Of a stretch of 64,000 bases of DNA, positions 1 through 8,733 are shown piece by piece; the stretch's first letter is position 1, and every line of letters starts with the position of its first letter. The notes beneath the pieces are model-generated. The model was given only the letters and a program-made list of their open reading frames with translations, did no database searches and was not told the origin of the DNA. The position numbers and the translations under genes are program-made. The DNA lies in the NCBI GenBank assembly GCA_014584345.1, contig JACTNB010000022.1, positions 170,024-234,023 of the forward strand. Reading direction: 5' to 3'. This DNA comes from Planctomycetota bacterium. GTDB taxonomy: Bacteria > Planctomycetota > Planctomycetia > Planctomycetales > Planctomycetaceae.

Positions 1-927
1 GAAAACGTCATCGAAATACGCAATTTATCCAAGGATTATCGCGATTTCTGGGGCCGTAAGAAGGTTCAAGCCTTGAAATCGTTGAGCCTGGATGTCCGCA
101 AGGGGGAAATTTTTGGTTTGCTGGGACCGAATGGTTCGGGCAAAACCACGACCATGAAGCTGCTGCTGGGACTGTTGTTCCCGACAACTGGCGACGTAAG
201 CATCTTTGGTCAGCCCGCATCGAATGTCGAAAAAAACGAACGGATCGGCTATCTGCCCGAAGAATCGTACCTGTATCGCTTCCTGAACGCGGACGAGACA
301 CTCGATTTTTACGGACGTCTGTTCAACATGTCCCCCGCGGTCCGGAAACAGCGGCGGGATGAGCTGATTCAACAGGTCGGCATTGCCCATGCCCGTAAAC
401 GCCAGTTGAAGGAATACTCCAAGGGGATGACACGCCGGATCGGACTGGCCCAGGCGTTGATCAACGATCCCGACCTGGTTTTGCTGGACGAACCCACGAG
501 CGGGCTGGATCCCATCGGGACGCGGGACATGAAGGACATGATCCTGAAACTGAGGGAGCAGGGCAAAACCGTGGTCATGTGTTCGCATCTGCTGGCCGAC
601 GTGCAGGATGTCTGCGACCGAATTGCCATTCTGTATGGCGGCGAATTGAAGGTCATGGGGCGCGTCGATGATCTGCTGAAATCGAAGGATCAGGAGCAAT
701 TGCTGACCTCGCCCCTCTCCCCGGAAGCGCACAAGGAAATTGAAGCGGTGCTGAAAAAGCACAACGCGCAGCTCCTCTCGGCCGATCGTCCAACGACCAC
801 GCTCGAAGAATTGTTCCTGAAAACGGTGCAAATCAGCCAGGAACGCCCCGGGCAACGCTACGTGGCGGAAGAGGGGGGGGAATCTCCCCTCGAGCAGAAA
901 CAATCGGTCGAACCGTCGGCAAAATAG
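1..927 (+). CDS. ABC transporter ATP-binding protein (5' end outside window)
   Basis: ATPase subunit of an ABC-2 type exporter. The frame is open from base 1 (ENVIEIRNLSKDY...), so the true start lies upstream of the window. Counting from base 1, the Walker A motif GPNGSGKT is at residues 42-49. The signature region YSKGMTRRIG, the Walker B stretch LVLLDEPTSGLDP and the switch histidine in VVMCSHLL follow in normal order. The last ~30 residues are a hydrophilic tail. The gene is followed after ~100 bp by a large multi-span permease and then by a third, overlapping gene, which suggests one export or membrane-remodelling unit of the CcmA/NosF type. The substrate cannot be read from the sequence. 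Confidence 0.93.
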   Translation, partial: ENVIEIRNLSKDYRDFWGRKKVQALKSLSLDVRKGEIFGLLGPNGSGKTTTMKLLLGLLFPTTGDVSIFGQPASNVEKNERIGYLPEESYLYRFLNADETLDFYGRLFNMSPAVRKQRRDELIQQVGIAHARKRQLKEYSKGMTRRIGLAQALINDPDLVLLDEPTSGLDPIGTRDMKDMILKLREQGKTVVMCSHLLADVQDVCDRIAILYGGELKVMGRVDDLLKSKDQEQLLTSPLSPEAHKEIEAVLKKHNAQLLSADRPTTTLEELFLKTVQISQERPGQRYVAEEGGESPLEQKQSVEPSAK

Positions 928-1029
928 AGTCTTATCCCCAGGCGACCTCCCGGCCTGACGTTTTGTATTGCGTATGCTGTGATCTTGTCATTTCTTCTGT
1001 TCCCTGGCTGATGTGGAGTACCCCGAACA

Positions 1030-2700
1030 ATGTCCTTTGACGTTGTCGATTTCAATCTCTGGGCAGGTTTGCTGCATTTTCTGCAGGTGTTCTGTGGCAT
1101 TGCCGTCGTATTTCTGGTTGCTGGCTTCCTGATCTCCCTGATTCAGCACGGGGCGGGCGGAGTTGCGGGGTTCCTGAAGGGACTGACCGAGTTCGCAACG
1201 GATTTCGCCCGCACGTCGCCTCAACGGATCTGGGCCATCTGCCTGCTCACCTGGAAGGAAGCGACCCGCCGCAAGGCCTTGTATGTTTTCGTGATCTTTG
1301 CACTGCTGATCATGTTCGCGGGCTGGTTCCTCCGCAATGCAGTCGATCGACCCGAATTGCAAGTGAAAAACTACGTCAGCTTCGTACTCACAATCATCAG
1401 TTGGTTGTCGCTCCCCGTGGTGCTGCTGCTTTCCTGCTGGGGCTTGCCGACGGACATCAAGAACCGTTCGTTGCACACGGTGGTTACCAAGCCGGTCCGC
1501 AAGCACGAACTTGTGCTGGGGCGTTTCCTGGGATACTCCCTGGTAGGCACGGTCGTGCTGCTGGTAATGGGTGTGGTGGGCTACTTCTGGACCGTGGGAC
1601 AGGTTCCCGAAGCGGCCCGTTCCGAACTGATCGGCCGCGTGCCGATTTATGGCAACATGAGCTTTTCAACCCGCCAGGGGGATCGGCTCAAGGCGGATTT
1701 GGGCGAGAATTTTAAGCCCGACGACATGGCTGGTGTCAACGTGGGAGACATCTGGGAATATCGCAGTTACATCGAAGGGGGGACGAAATCGCGGACCTTC
1801 TACGATTTCAAGGATCTGGACGTAGCGGCGATGAAACGCCAGGGCGAATTCCGGATCGAATACAACTTCGAGGCGTTCCGGTCGCACAAGGGAGAAATTG
1901 ACAAGAGCCTGCTCTGCCGCCTGACCATTGAAAACCAGCAGCCCGATGCCCAGGGGAAGAAGTTGCGCGTCCCGCTGCCGATTTTCGAGGTGAAGGAATT
2001 CAGCAACCGGGCCAGCGAAAAAACGATCGTGCTGGGCGAAACCATTACCTATAACGAAGAGGGAACCAACGAGATCCGGACGGTCAATCTGTTTGATGAT
2101 CTCCTCAAGGGGGGGAACATCACCATCGAGGCCCAATGCCTGGATCCCGGACAATACCTGGGGATGGCCCGCTCCGACTTGTACCTGCGTCTGCCGGACC
2201 GTTCCTTCGCGGCGACGTATTTTCGCGGCGTGATGGGGATCTGGCTGCAAATGCTGTTGATCATCGTGCTGGGCGTGACGGCGAGCACTTTTGTGAAGGG
2301 TCCGGTGGCGACGCTGCTGACGTTCGGCATCCTGGTGGTGGGTGGAACCTTGAGTGAACTGATGCGGGCACTGGTGACCGGCACACAGGAAGGGGGAGGC
2401 CCTTTCGAATCGGCCTACCGCATGTTCATGCATCTGAATCCCTCGGTGGCAGTCGAGGCGGGTCCGTTAACGACGATTATGCAAGCCGTCGATTCCGTGG
2501 CGATTGGTTTCCTGTGGACGGTGCAGTACCTGTTTCCCGATTTCAAAATTTTCAATACCACGCCCTACGTGGCGAATGGGTTCCTGGTTCCCTGGAAGGC
2601 GGCCTTGCTGCCCGGGATCGCAGTGACGCTGGCCTTTGTAATTCCCTGCCTGCTTCTGGGCTATTTCGCTATGAAAGTTCGTGAAATGGAGGCGAAATGA
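1030..2700 (+). CDS. ABC-2 type transporter permease
   Basis: Membrane subunit partnering the upstream ATPase. Hydrophobic segments lie near residues 13-38, 84-102, 118-140, 163-190, 398-423, 427-443 and 525-549. A large hydrophilic domain (about 191-395) sits between the N- and C-terminal bundles, an arrangement typical of NosY-like ABC-2 permeases with an extracytoplasmic insert. The ATG at 1030 is the first start after the ATPase stop. The stop codon overlaps the next start (ATGA at 2697-2700), so the two are probably translationally coupled. The substrate is unknown. Confidence 0.85.
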   Translation: MSFDVVDFNLWAGLLHFLQVFCGIAVVFLVAGFLISLIQHGAGGVAGFLKGLTEFATDFARTSPQRIWAICLLTWKEATRRKALYVFVIFALLIMFAGWFLRNAVDRPELQVKNYVSFVLTIISWLSLPVVLLLSCWGLPTDIKNRSLHTVVTKPVRKHELVLGRFLGYSLVGTVVLLVMGVVGYFWTVGQVPEAARSELIGRVPIYGNMSFSTRQGDRLKADLGENFKPDDMAGVNVGDIWEYRSYIEGGTKSRTFYDFKDLDVAAMKRQGEFRIEYNFEAFRSHKGEIDKSLLCRLTIENQQPDAQGKKLRVPLPIFEVKEFSNRASEKTIVLGETITYNEEGTNEIRTVNLFDDLLKGGNITIEAQCLDPGQYLGMARSDLYLRLPDRSFAATYFRGVMGIWLQMLLIIVLGVTASTFVKGPVATLLTFGILVVGGTLSELMRALVTGTQEGGGPFESAYRMFMHLNPSVAVEAGPLTTIMQAVDSVAIGFLWTVQYLFPDFKIFNTTPYVANGFLVPWKAALLPGIAVTLAFVIPCLLLGYFAMKVREMEAK

Positions 2701-4040
2701 CACGTCTTTCGTCACAACAAAGAAAACTGGCGTATCTGCTGGCCATGATTCTGCTGCTGGCCCCCATAGTCTATTTCGGCGCGCCGGGTGACGGCACGGC
2801 GAAGTCGGGAGGCCAACTCTCCCGCCTCCGCGATGAATATGATCTGGGAGAAACCAGTCTGGGGAATGTCGATCCCGCCTCGTCGACGATGAATCTCGTG
2901 CTGCTGGGGTTGCGGGGGATTGCCTCGAACATGCTTTGGCAGCAGGCCGTGGTTCAGAAGGACAAGAAAGACTGGGCCGGACTGAAGGCCACGGTCGATT
3001 CGATCGTGCTGTTGCAACCCCACTTTCGCCAGGTTTGGGAATTCCAGGGCTGGAATCTGGCCTACAACGTCTCTGCGGAATGGGATGGCGTGGTGGATCG
3101 CTATCAGTGGGTGAAGGAAGGGGCCAAGTTCATGATGCTGGGGGCCAGCCGCAACCACAAATATCCCGAACTCTACTGGGAAAGCGGTCGTATCCTGGGT
3201 CAGAAAATTGGTCGCGCCGATGAAAAGAAATTCTTCCGGCAATATTTCATCGATGACCCGCTGCTGGACGGCGGCGGGCCCGATCCGGCCATCAATCCCG
3301 ATGGCAAAGATAACTACCTGGCCGCCAAGGACTGGTTTGTAATTGCCAATGAAGTGGAAGCCCGCCCGGGCATCACGCAGAGCCGCGTGGCCGATGTCCT
3401 CTTCCGCTCGTACCCTGTCCGGTCTCAAATCGATTATGCCGACACCTTCCAGCAGGAAGGAAAATTTGAGGAAATCGGCCGCATTCAGGAAGCTTGGGAA
3501 GTCGCCTTTGACGAATTGCGGAACCAGTGGGGAGCCGAACGCTACATGACCCCCGGCGGCTGGGTGGTAATGGAAGTCGACGAAAATAACGATGTCCTGC
3601 ATGCGATTATTCAGGAAGAAGGGAACAAGTTCACCCTGTATGATAAGCTGGAGTGGGTGGACCGTCGCCAGAAAATGTGCAATTACCGTTACTGGCGCAC
3701 CCGCTGCCTGGTGGAATCCCGCCCTGAAGTGATTCAGGCGCATAAGGATCTGTTTGAAGGCAAGCGGGCTTTCATCGATCGCGGAGACATCCAGGAAGCC
3801 GAGACCAAACTGATGGCCGGATTACAGGGCATGGAACGCATTCTGGCCGAATTCCCGGAACTCGAACTGGAATCGAACTTTCGCGAGGAAACTTTGAAGT
3901 CGATCGTGCTCTGGCGCGGTGCCAAACAGGCCAAGGGTGAAGAACCCCCGGCCACTTTCCCGTTGAAATACTTGTGGGATGCCTACCCCGAAGAAGCCGA
4001 AGGGTACACGACTCTCTTCCGCTCCCTGTATGGCGGCTAG
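2697..4040 (+). CDS. membrane-anchored protein of unknown function, third gene of ABC operon
   Basis: 447-residue protein with an N-terminal hydrophobic segment (about residues 11-27, LAYLLAMILLLAPIVYF) that acts as a signal anchor. The rest is soluble, rich in Trp and Tyr and largely alpha-helical. I see no catalytic motif. Repeated helix pairs are compatible with a TPR-like scaffold but no clear TPR consensus is present. The start overlaps the permease stop by four bases, so the gene belongs to the same transcript, and a strong terminator follows 26 bp after its stop. Inference: an extracytoplasmic partner of the ABC permease. Confidence 0.72.
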   Translation: MTRLSSQQRKLAYLLAMILLLAPIVYFGAPGDGTAKSGGQLSRLRDEYDLGETSLGNVDPASSTMNLVLLGLRGIASNMLWQQAVVQKDKKDWAGLKATVDSIVLLQPHFRQVWEFQGWNLAYNVSAEWDGVVDRYQWVKEGAKFMMLGASRNHKYPELYWESGRILGQKIGRADEKKFFRQYFIDDPLLDGGGPDPAINPDGKDNYLAAKDWFVIANEVEARPGITQSRVADVLFRSYPVRSQIDYADTFQQEGKFEEIGRIQEAWEVAFDELRNQWGAERYMTPGGWVVMEVDENNDVLHAIIQEEGNKFTLYDKLEWVDRRQKMCNYRYWRTRCLVESRPEVIQAHKDLFEGKRAFIDRGDIQEAETKLMAGLQGMERILAEFPELELESNFREETLKSIVLWRGAKQAKGEEPPATFPLKYLWDAYPEEAEGYTTLFRSLYGG

Positions 4041-4066
4041 GCCGACTCGCGGCCTGGAATGGAACA

Positions 4067-4101
4067 AAAACGCCCCGTCATGTCATATGACGGGGCGTTT
4101 T
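4067..4101. terminator. bidirectional rho-independent terminator
   Basis: A perfect 15-bp stem (4067-4081 with 4087-4101) and a 5-nt loop, with A-run and T-run flanks (AAAACGCC...GGCGTTTT). It ends the ABC operon. The remainder of the gap up to 4373 (~270 bp) shows no gene. Confidence 0.9.
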
Positions 4102-4373
4102 GCGTACATTGGGGCCTGGCGGAATCGCATCTTATTGATTGCCAGTCCCCGCGAAATGATCTTATGTATACTTTCACGGTCGGGAAATTTTTCGATCTAT
4201 ACTCAAGCGGGGACAATGGTTACAATAACAGTGTCTGGGTACTGCCGCAGTCATGTACTAGGCCCTGTGGTGAGCCGGAAACACTCATAAGGCAGGGGAG
4301 AGCGGGCTGTGGCCTTTTGTTCCCTGTATGAGAGTGACTGAGTCGAATCCCTGTATGCAATCGAGGCGAGCGT

Positions 4374-4730
4374 ATGTCGCAATTTCAGGTGGGTGATCCC
4401 GTGGTCTACCTGATGACAAAACAGTCATCGCATCCGACATTGCGCGCCACGTATGTGGCTCCCTCGCAGCATGGAGATTCCTACTGCTACGTGGTCGAAA
4501 AATTCTGGGTGGTAAAGGAAATACGCGGCGATGGTCAACTCGTGGTGCAGACGCGCCGCGGCAAAACGCGGGTCTTGTCGCCCGATGATCCCTGCCTGAA
4601 ACGCGCGAACTGGTGGCATCGCTGGGTCCACCGGGATCGGTTTCCACAATTGGACCCTTTTGCATCCCCGGAAGCAGCTCCCGTGGCCAAGCGAACCGAG
4701 GCCGTGCGCCCTTCCTCGACCGAAAAATAG
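4374..4730 (+). CDS. conserved-looking hypothetical protein, 118 aa
   Basis: Small soluble protein starting MSQFQVGDPVVYLM. The N-terminal part looks like a small beta-barrel (GDPVVYL, YCYVVEKFWVVKEI, DGQLVVQTRRGKTRVL), similar in feel to SH3/KOW-like folds that bind nucleic acid or protein. That is inference only. The mid-region HxRFP stretch and the Pro/Ala-rich tail look disordered. It stands alone between the ABC operon terminator and a convergent membrane-protein gene. Function unknown. Confidence 0.6.
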   Translation: MSQFQVGDPVVYLMTKQSSHPTLRATYVAPSQHGDSYCYVVEKFWVVKEIRGDGQLVVQTRRGKTRVLSPDDPCLKRANWWHRWVHRDRFPQLDPFASPEAAPVAKRTEAVRPSSTEK

Positions 4731-4890
4731 CCTGCTCCAACCTCAGTGGCAGGGAATTATTCGAATTCGAACTCGCAAATGCTGGGACTCGTCCCGGCCT
4801 ACGCCCTTGGGGATCCGAACCCCGAGGCTAGCAGCGATTTTTTCAGAATCCGCCTGCCCTTATCCGATGCTGGCGCATGGAGTTCGGTGT

Positions 4891-5226
4891 CTATTTTCCC
4901 GGTGGTGGTCCCAGGAAAAACCACAGGCCAATCGTGATCGAGGCGATGAAAATTCCCAGGCCAAAAGCCGTCCAGTACCCGATGCCGATTCGCTCCGCGA
5001 AGGCCATCGGGATGAAGAAGGGGAGCCCCAATGGAACAAGAATGAGCGTCTCGCGTGCCAGCTTCGACACAACGGCAAGGTCCTGTTCCTTCTGCCAGAT
5101 GGCAATAAATGCGATGATGCTGACGATCGGCAGGGTGAGCAGCAACGCCCCCAGACGGGGAAGTCGATTCGCAAGTTCCGAGACACCCGCAACGATCAGC
5201 CCCGCAATAATCGCTCGCCACCACAT
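4891..5226 (-). CDS. DUF3147-like small membrane protein
   Basis: 111-residue hydrophobic protein with about four transmembrane segments (residues ~4-18, 27-45, 60-76, 84-106), ending GPPPGK. The spacing of segments and the Arg/Pro-containing loops (ANRLPRLGA, IWQKEQD) fit the DUF3147 family of predicted inner-membrane proteins, whose role is not known. The ATG at 5226 is preceded by a purine-rich AGGAGG-like site (RC of CTCCTCCTTTT). Monocistronic. Confidence 0.7.
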   Translation of the reverse strand: MWWRAIIAGLIVAGVSELANRLPRLGALLLTLPIVSIIAFIAIWQKEQDLAVVSKLARETLILVPLGLPFFIPMAFAERIGIGYWTAFGLGIFIASITIGLWFFLGPPPGK

Positions 5227-5354
5227 ACGCTCCTCCTTTTACTGTTCGCGAATGTTCGAGTCCCGGCGCGCAGCGGGATGTCCGCGGATCGATTAGTCCG
5301 CATTTCTCACACAGTTGCCAATGTGGTAAATTTTGTCTCGAAAGTGCCTGAAAA

Positions 5355-5490
5355 ACTAGCCGCGCCCATCAGGAAGCGGGCCACGCGGGCGGTTTCCCGA
5401 GGAACACTCCTTGGACACAACATCAATTCTGGCAATGTATTGCAATAACCAAGCCCCAGTTTGGCCCGCTTCCTGACGGGCGCGGCTAGT
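5355..5490. repeat. inverted repeat pair, MITE/REP-like
   Basis: A 29-bp sequence at 5355-5383 recurs in inverted orientation at 5462-5490 with one mismatch, enclosing 78 bp with no ORF. It begins ACTAGCCGCGCCC. The 5227-5664 gap contains no other recognisable feature. Structure and position in an intergenic gap resemble a miniature element or REP doublet. No target-site duplication is evident. Confidence 0.7.
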
Positions 5491-5664
5491 TCGTTGATGT
5501 CAGCTATCCTGTTTTATGGACCTGGGTGAGAAATCATCCGATTCTGCGGTATGCCACTGCGGCGCATACGTTTTCGGTCGCTTCCGGATACTGGGAGAGG
5601 GGGTAACAGGGAAGAGGCACACCCGCAATTATACAACTGCCGGGCATAGGCCGGGGGGAGGAAA

Positions 5665-6666
5665 TCAAGGCGTATTTGTCAGTCGCTCGTTGAATAGTTC
5701 CACGAGTTTCACGAGGGCTTGTTCGAGCGGGCCGGGAACGGTCGCCCCGGACGCTTGACGGTGTCCTCCGCCGCCGAAGATTTCCGCAATGGGGGTGACA
5801 TCAAACTGTTCGCGACTGCGGAGGCTGGCCTTGAAGACGCGGTTCGGTTGCTCCACCAGAATGAAGGCGGCAATTACATCCTTGATCCGCATGCATTCAT
5901 TCACCAGATTTTCAGTATCGGCGGGATGTGCCTTGGTTTGTGCAAAATCTGCTTGAGTGACATAGGTGTAGGCCAATTTGCCCGCGCAGGCCGTGGCGGC
6001 GCGCTGCATGGCAATCCCCGACAGATGCAGTCGTGCCAGCGAGGTCTGTTCGTAGAGCATGCGATACATCGTGGCGGGAGCGACCCCGGCCGACATCAGT
6101 TTACCGACGATTCGCATGGTATCGGGGGTTGTCGCGGGAAACCGAAACCAGCCGGTATCCGTGGCTATCGCCGTATAAAGACATTCCGCCTCCCAGGGGG
6201 AAGGTTCGTACCCGAGAAACTCCATGAATTCATACACCAGGCATCCCGTGGCCGGCGAGGCGATATCCTTGAATTCACAGGCATTCAGGTCATCACTGCT
6301 GACGTGGTGATCGATCACAACTTTGCGGGAAGGGGCAGCAGCCATGACCTTGCCTACTTCCGCCAATTGCGCCCAGGCGCTGGTATCGAGAATCAGGTGA
6401 ATTTCGCATTCCTTAATGGCCTGGACGAGCCCGGGTTGTTCGTGAATGGCCTGAACCTGATTCTGGGGATCGAGAAATTTCAGATGAGCCGGAGTGCTGC
6501 CCGGATTGATGATGCGAACCTGCTTTCCCCGCGACAACAACAGCGATGCCATCGCCAGTTCCGACCCCAGAGCGTCGGCGTCGGGACGGACGTGACTGGA
6601 AAGGACGTACGTTTGATGTTGTGCAATTAGCGATTCCAGCTCTCCCCATGCCACGCTCATGACCAT
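5665..6666 (-). CDS. nrnA: DHH-family phosphoesterase (NrnA-like oligoribonuclease/pAp phosphatase)
   Basis: Bimetal phosphoesterase expected to degrade short oligoribonucleotides or pAp in the cytoplasm. With the start at 6666 (MVMSVAWGE, behind GGGGAAAG) the protein is 333 aa, normal for NrnA. Motif I is HVRPDADALGSE (25-36), motif II has Asp94 in LDTSAW, motif III is the DHH triad at 119-121, and a later metal site lies in ATDTGWFRF. The DHHA1 domain ends with the substrate-binding GGGHRQASG. An ORF extension of 30 residues upstream is possible but has no ribosome site and atypical composition. Family assignment is firm; the split between NrnA and other DHH/DHHA1 enzymes is inference. Confidence 0.88.
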   Translation of the reverse strand: MVMSVAWGELESLIAQHQTYVLSSHVRPDADALGSELAMASLLLSRGKQVRIINPGSTPAHLKFLDPQNQVQAIHEQPGLVQAIKECEIHLILDTSAWAQLAEVGKVMAAAPSRKVVIDHHVSSDDLNACEFKDIASPATGCLVYEFMEFLGYEPSPWEAECLYTAIATDTGWFRFPATTPDTMRIVGKLMSAGVAPATMYRMLYEQTSLARLHLSGIAMQRAATACAGKLAYTYVTQADFAQTKAHPADTENLVNECMRIKDVIAAFILVEQPNRVFKASLRSREQFDVTPIAEIFGGGGHRQASGATVPGPLEQALVKLVELFNERLTNTP

Positions 6667-6870
6667 CTTTCCCCAATCCCTTTCAAGGATTATTTCACGA
6701 TATCCCGCCGTCGGCTCGTCACGCGAAGGCCCCCTTCGCAAACACGAACCGTACACCCCGATCCTCCGGGCAACGACTGCCGCAAAGGCCGGAACGGAAC
6801 CTCGCCATGCACAATCGATTACAGGCTAAGTGATTTCGAAACGTAACGGAACTCAACCTGGGTACAATTC

Positions 6871-6954
6871 GAATTCAATTCGAAAAGCGCCATACCGCGA
6901 ATTCAATTCGAAAAGCGCCATACCGCGAATTCAATTCGAAAAGCGCCATACCGC
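6871..6954. repeat. three exact tandem copies of a 28-bp unit
   Basis: Units at 6871-6898, 6899-6926 and 6927-6954 are identical; each starts GAATTCAATTCGAAAAGCG. A fragment of the unit precedes the first (CAATTC at 6865-6870). The unit contains the palindrome GAATTCAATTC-like core. The gap 6667-7143 holds nothing else I can name; the promoter of the next gene should lie here. Confidence 0.95.
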
Positions 6955-7143
6955 GACCACGTAGCCCGGCGCGATTGCCGGGAAGGAGTTCGAACCGTCC
7001 CCCGGAGAAACGATGGAGGGGGAACGTGAAATGGCGATCGGCCGAGACCCGGGCGGAATACGGGAACTCGCATGGCAAAACCCTGTGCGGGAAGTACAAT
7101 TCAGAAAAGACCTCTTACGATCCCATGTGATAGGGGAGCACGG

Positions 7144-7749
7144 ATGCCGCGGCGATATCGTTATTCGATTCTATTTGGAGCCCTGGGCCTGATCGTATGT
7201 GGTGCCGGCTATGCCTGGCTTGGTCCGGAAGAGGCCAGGCCTGTTGCGCAGGCGACTGCCCGGGAGAATAGCCCCTCCGGGGTAGCTACTTCCCACGACG
7301 AGCAACTCGTGGATTCGATGAGGCTCCCCGAAGAACCGACCTCTCCGGAGGACCTGACTGGGGAACAGATTCAGCAGACGGTGGTGGGGCACTGGACCTC
7401 CGATTATTACGGCAGCCGCTATCTGACGATACGTAGCGACGGGACGGCGACGGTGTTGTTTCAGGCCAATACGCTGGCCCGCATGTTCGTGGGACATCGC
7501 TTGAAGATCGATTATACTTGGTACTACGACGTTTCAGCGGGGCAGGTTGTGTTCACGGTGGCGGGGGGGGCCCCCCCCCAGGGAATCGAATATGTCGTAA
7601 AATTGTGGGGGAATCAGCAAAGGCAAAATGTGTTATCGGTTTGCCGATCCCAGTTGCACCTGCAAGACCTGGATGGCAAGACAGAGCATGTCTGGAAGCA
7701 ACTGGGTGCCATCCCGATGGAGATTGCCAGCAAGTTCGAGAAACTTTGA
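7144..7749 (+). CDS. membrane-anchored hypothetical protein
   Basis: 201 residues from the ATG at 7144, chosen because AGGGGAGC precedes it. An N-terminal hydrophobic stretch follows basic residues (PRRYRYSILFGALGLIVCGAG) and looks like a signal anchor or lipoprotein signal. A low-complexity acidic/Pro linker leads to a C-terminal domain that looks like a beta-rich ~100-residue module (VVGHWTSDYYGSRYLTIRSDGTATVLF), reminiscent of small lipocalin-like or META-like barrels. No catalytic residues stand out. The next gene follows after 29 bp. Confidence 0.7.
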   Translation: MPRRYRYSILFGALGLIVCGAGYAWLGPEEARPVAQATARENSPSGVATSHDEQLVDSMRLPEEPTSPEDLTGEQIQQTVVGHWTSDYYGSRYLTIRSDGTATVLFQANTLARMFVGHRLKIDYTWYYDVSAGQVVFTVAGGAPPQGIEYVVKLWGNQQRQNVLSVCRSQLHLQDLDGKTEHVWKQLGAIPMEIASKFEKL

Positions 7750-7778
7750 AAGTCATCGCAACAGGCGGGAGGAATTGC

Positions 7779-8633
7779 TTGGACAATCGATTACATCCCC
7801 GCGAGGAATATGTCGAACAGGCCTACTTTTTTCGTGCGTATCGGGAACGTCTGGATGACAATCTCGCCTCACAGGAAATTCTCCAGGGGATATCGCAGGA
7901 AATTCTGGCCACCACACGGCTGCCGATAGCCTTGGAGTTTCTGGCTTCCGAGATGCAGTTACATGGCCGGATCTCGGGAGGCATGTTGCGGTTGCCGCAT
8001 TATTTCACCAGTTTTCAGAGTTATCTGATGCAGCAGGCGGAACGCGATCGTTCCCGTTTCGATCTGCGGATTGCGCTGGAGATACTGGAGAAGGAAGCCG
8101 AGTATCTGGCCAGCGAGCATCCCAGCCCCCAGGGTTTGTTTTTATATCAGTTTGAATGCCTCTCGCGCAACCGTCTGGGTTATCAGGAGGGCTTGAAGGC
8201 AATTGCAGCCGATCCCATGTTCAATGCGGACTGGGCGGAGTGGATAGGCAAGATCCGCCAGGCGCTGGGTGCGGTGGAGTTCACGGAAATGATCTATTCC
8301 CGCTCCGAATTTCGGGTGCAGGAAGTCCGTCGGCGCACCGAGCAGACCGATTATGTTCCCTCCTACCCGGTTTTGTTCGGCTTGCAGGAAGGGCGCATCG
8401 CCAAGGCGAACCATGGCCGCGATCCGCTGTACATGTTTGCCGCCCTGCAGCGTCACTTGAATTATCCCAAGCCGCCGCGTCCCCAGCCCCCCCGGAACAG
8501 TGCATTCGATCCCGCATTGGAAGTCCGTTTGCAGCAACTGGAAAGCCGTCTGAAAATCCTGGAAGCGGAAACCGCCGGCAAATTCGATCTCTCGGAATTT
8601 TACGTCAAGCCGGATCAGTCCGCGGGGGAGTGA
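7779..8633 (+). CDS. hypothetical protein with C-terminal coiled coil
   Basis: About 284 residues if the TTG at 7779 is the start. It sits 6-8 nt behind GGGAGGA and no ATG in frame is close to the 5' end of the coding-like region. The body is helical and soluble. Residues ~240-265 form a heptad-like helix (VRLQQLESRLKILEAE) after a Pro-rich hinge, suggesting oligomerisation. I do not recognise the family. It lies between two plus-strand genes with short gaps (29 bp and ~100 bp), so co-transcription with its neighbours is likely. Confidence 0.65.
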   Translation: MDNRLHPREEYVEQAYFFRAYRERLDDNLASQEILQGISQEILATTRLPIALEFLASEMQLHGRISGGMLRLPHYFTSFQSYLMQQAERDRSRFDLRIALEILEKEAEYLASEHPSPQGLFLYQFECLSRNRLGYQEGLKAIAADPMFNADWAEWIGKIRQALGAVEFTEMIYSRSEFRVQEVRRRTEQTDYVPSYPVLFGLQEGRIAKANHGRDPLYMFAALQRHLNYPKPPRPQPPRNSAFDPALEVRLQQLESRLKILEAETAGKFDLSEFYVKPDQSAGE

Positions 8634-8733
8634 CGTTGTGGCCACGGGAGTGGATCGCACCGCCAACAACGAAACCGCCAACATCGAAAAATATCCCGTC
8701 GAGAATACTGCCGGGGTGTGAAAGGTAAGGGTG

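Noticed and set aside
25..903. Long minus-strand ORF opposite the ABC ATPase
   Set aside because: Antisense shadow of a well-defined ATPase; its sequence has no coding character.
4740..4830. tRNA-like text (GGATCCGAACCCCGAGG)
   Set aside because: No acceptor or D arm can be paired; not a tRNA.
5355..5490. CRISPR-type repeat
   Set aside because: Only two inverted copies and no spacer pattern.
6871..6954. CRISPR array
   Set aside because: The three 28-bp copies are directly adjacent without spacers.
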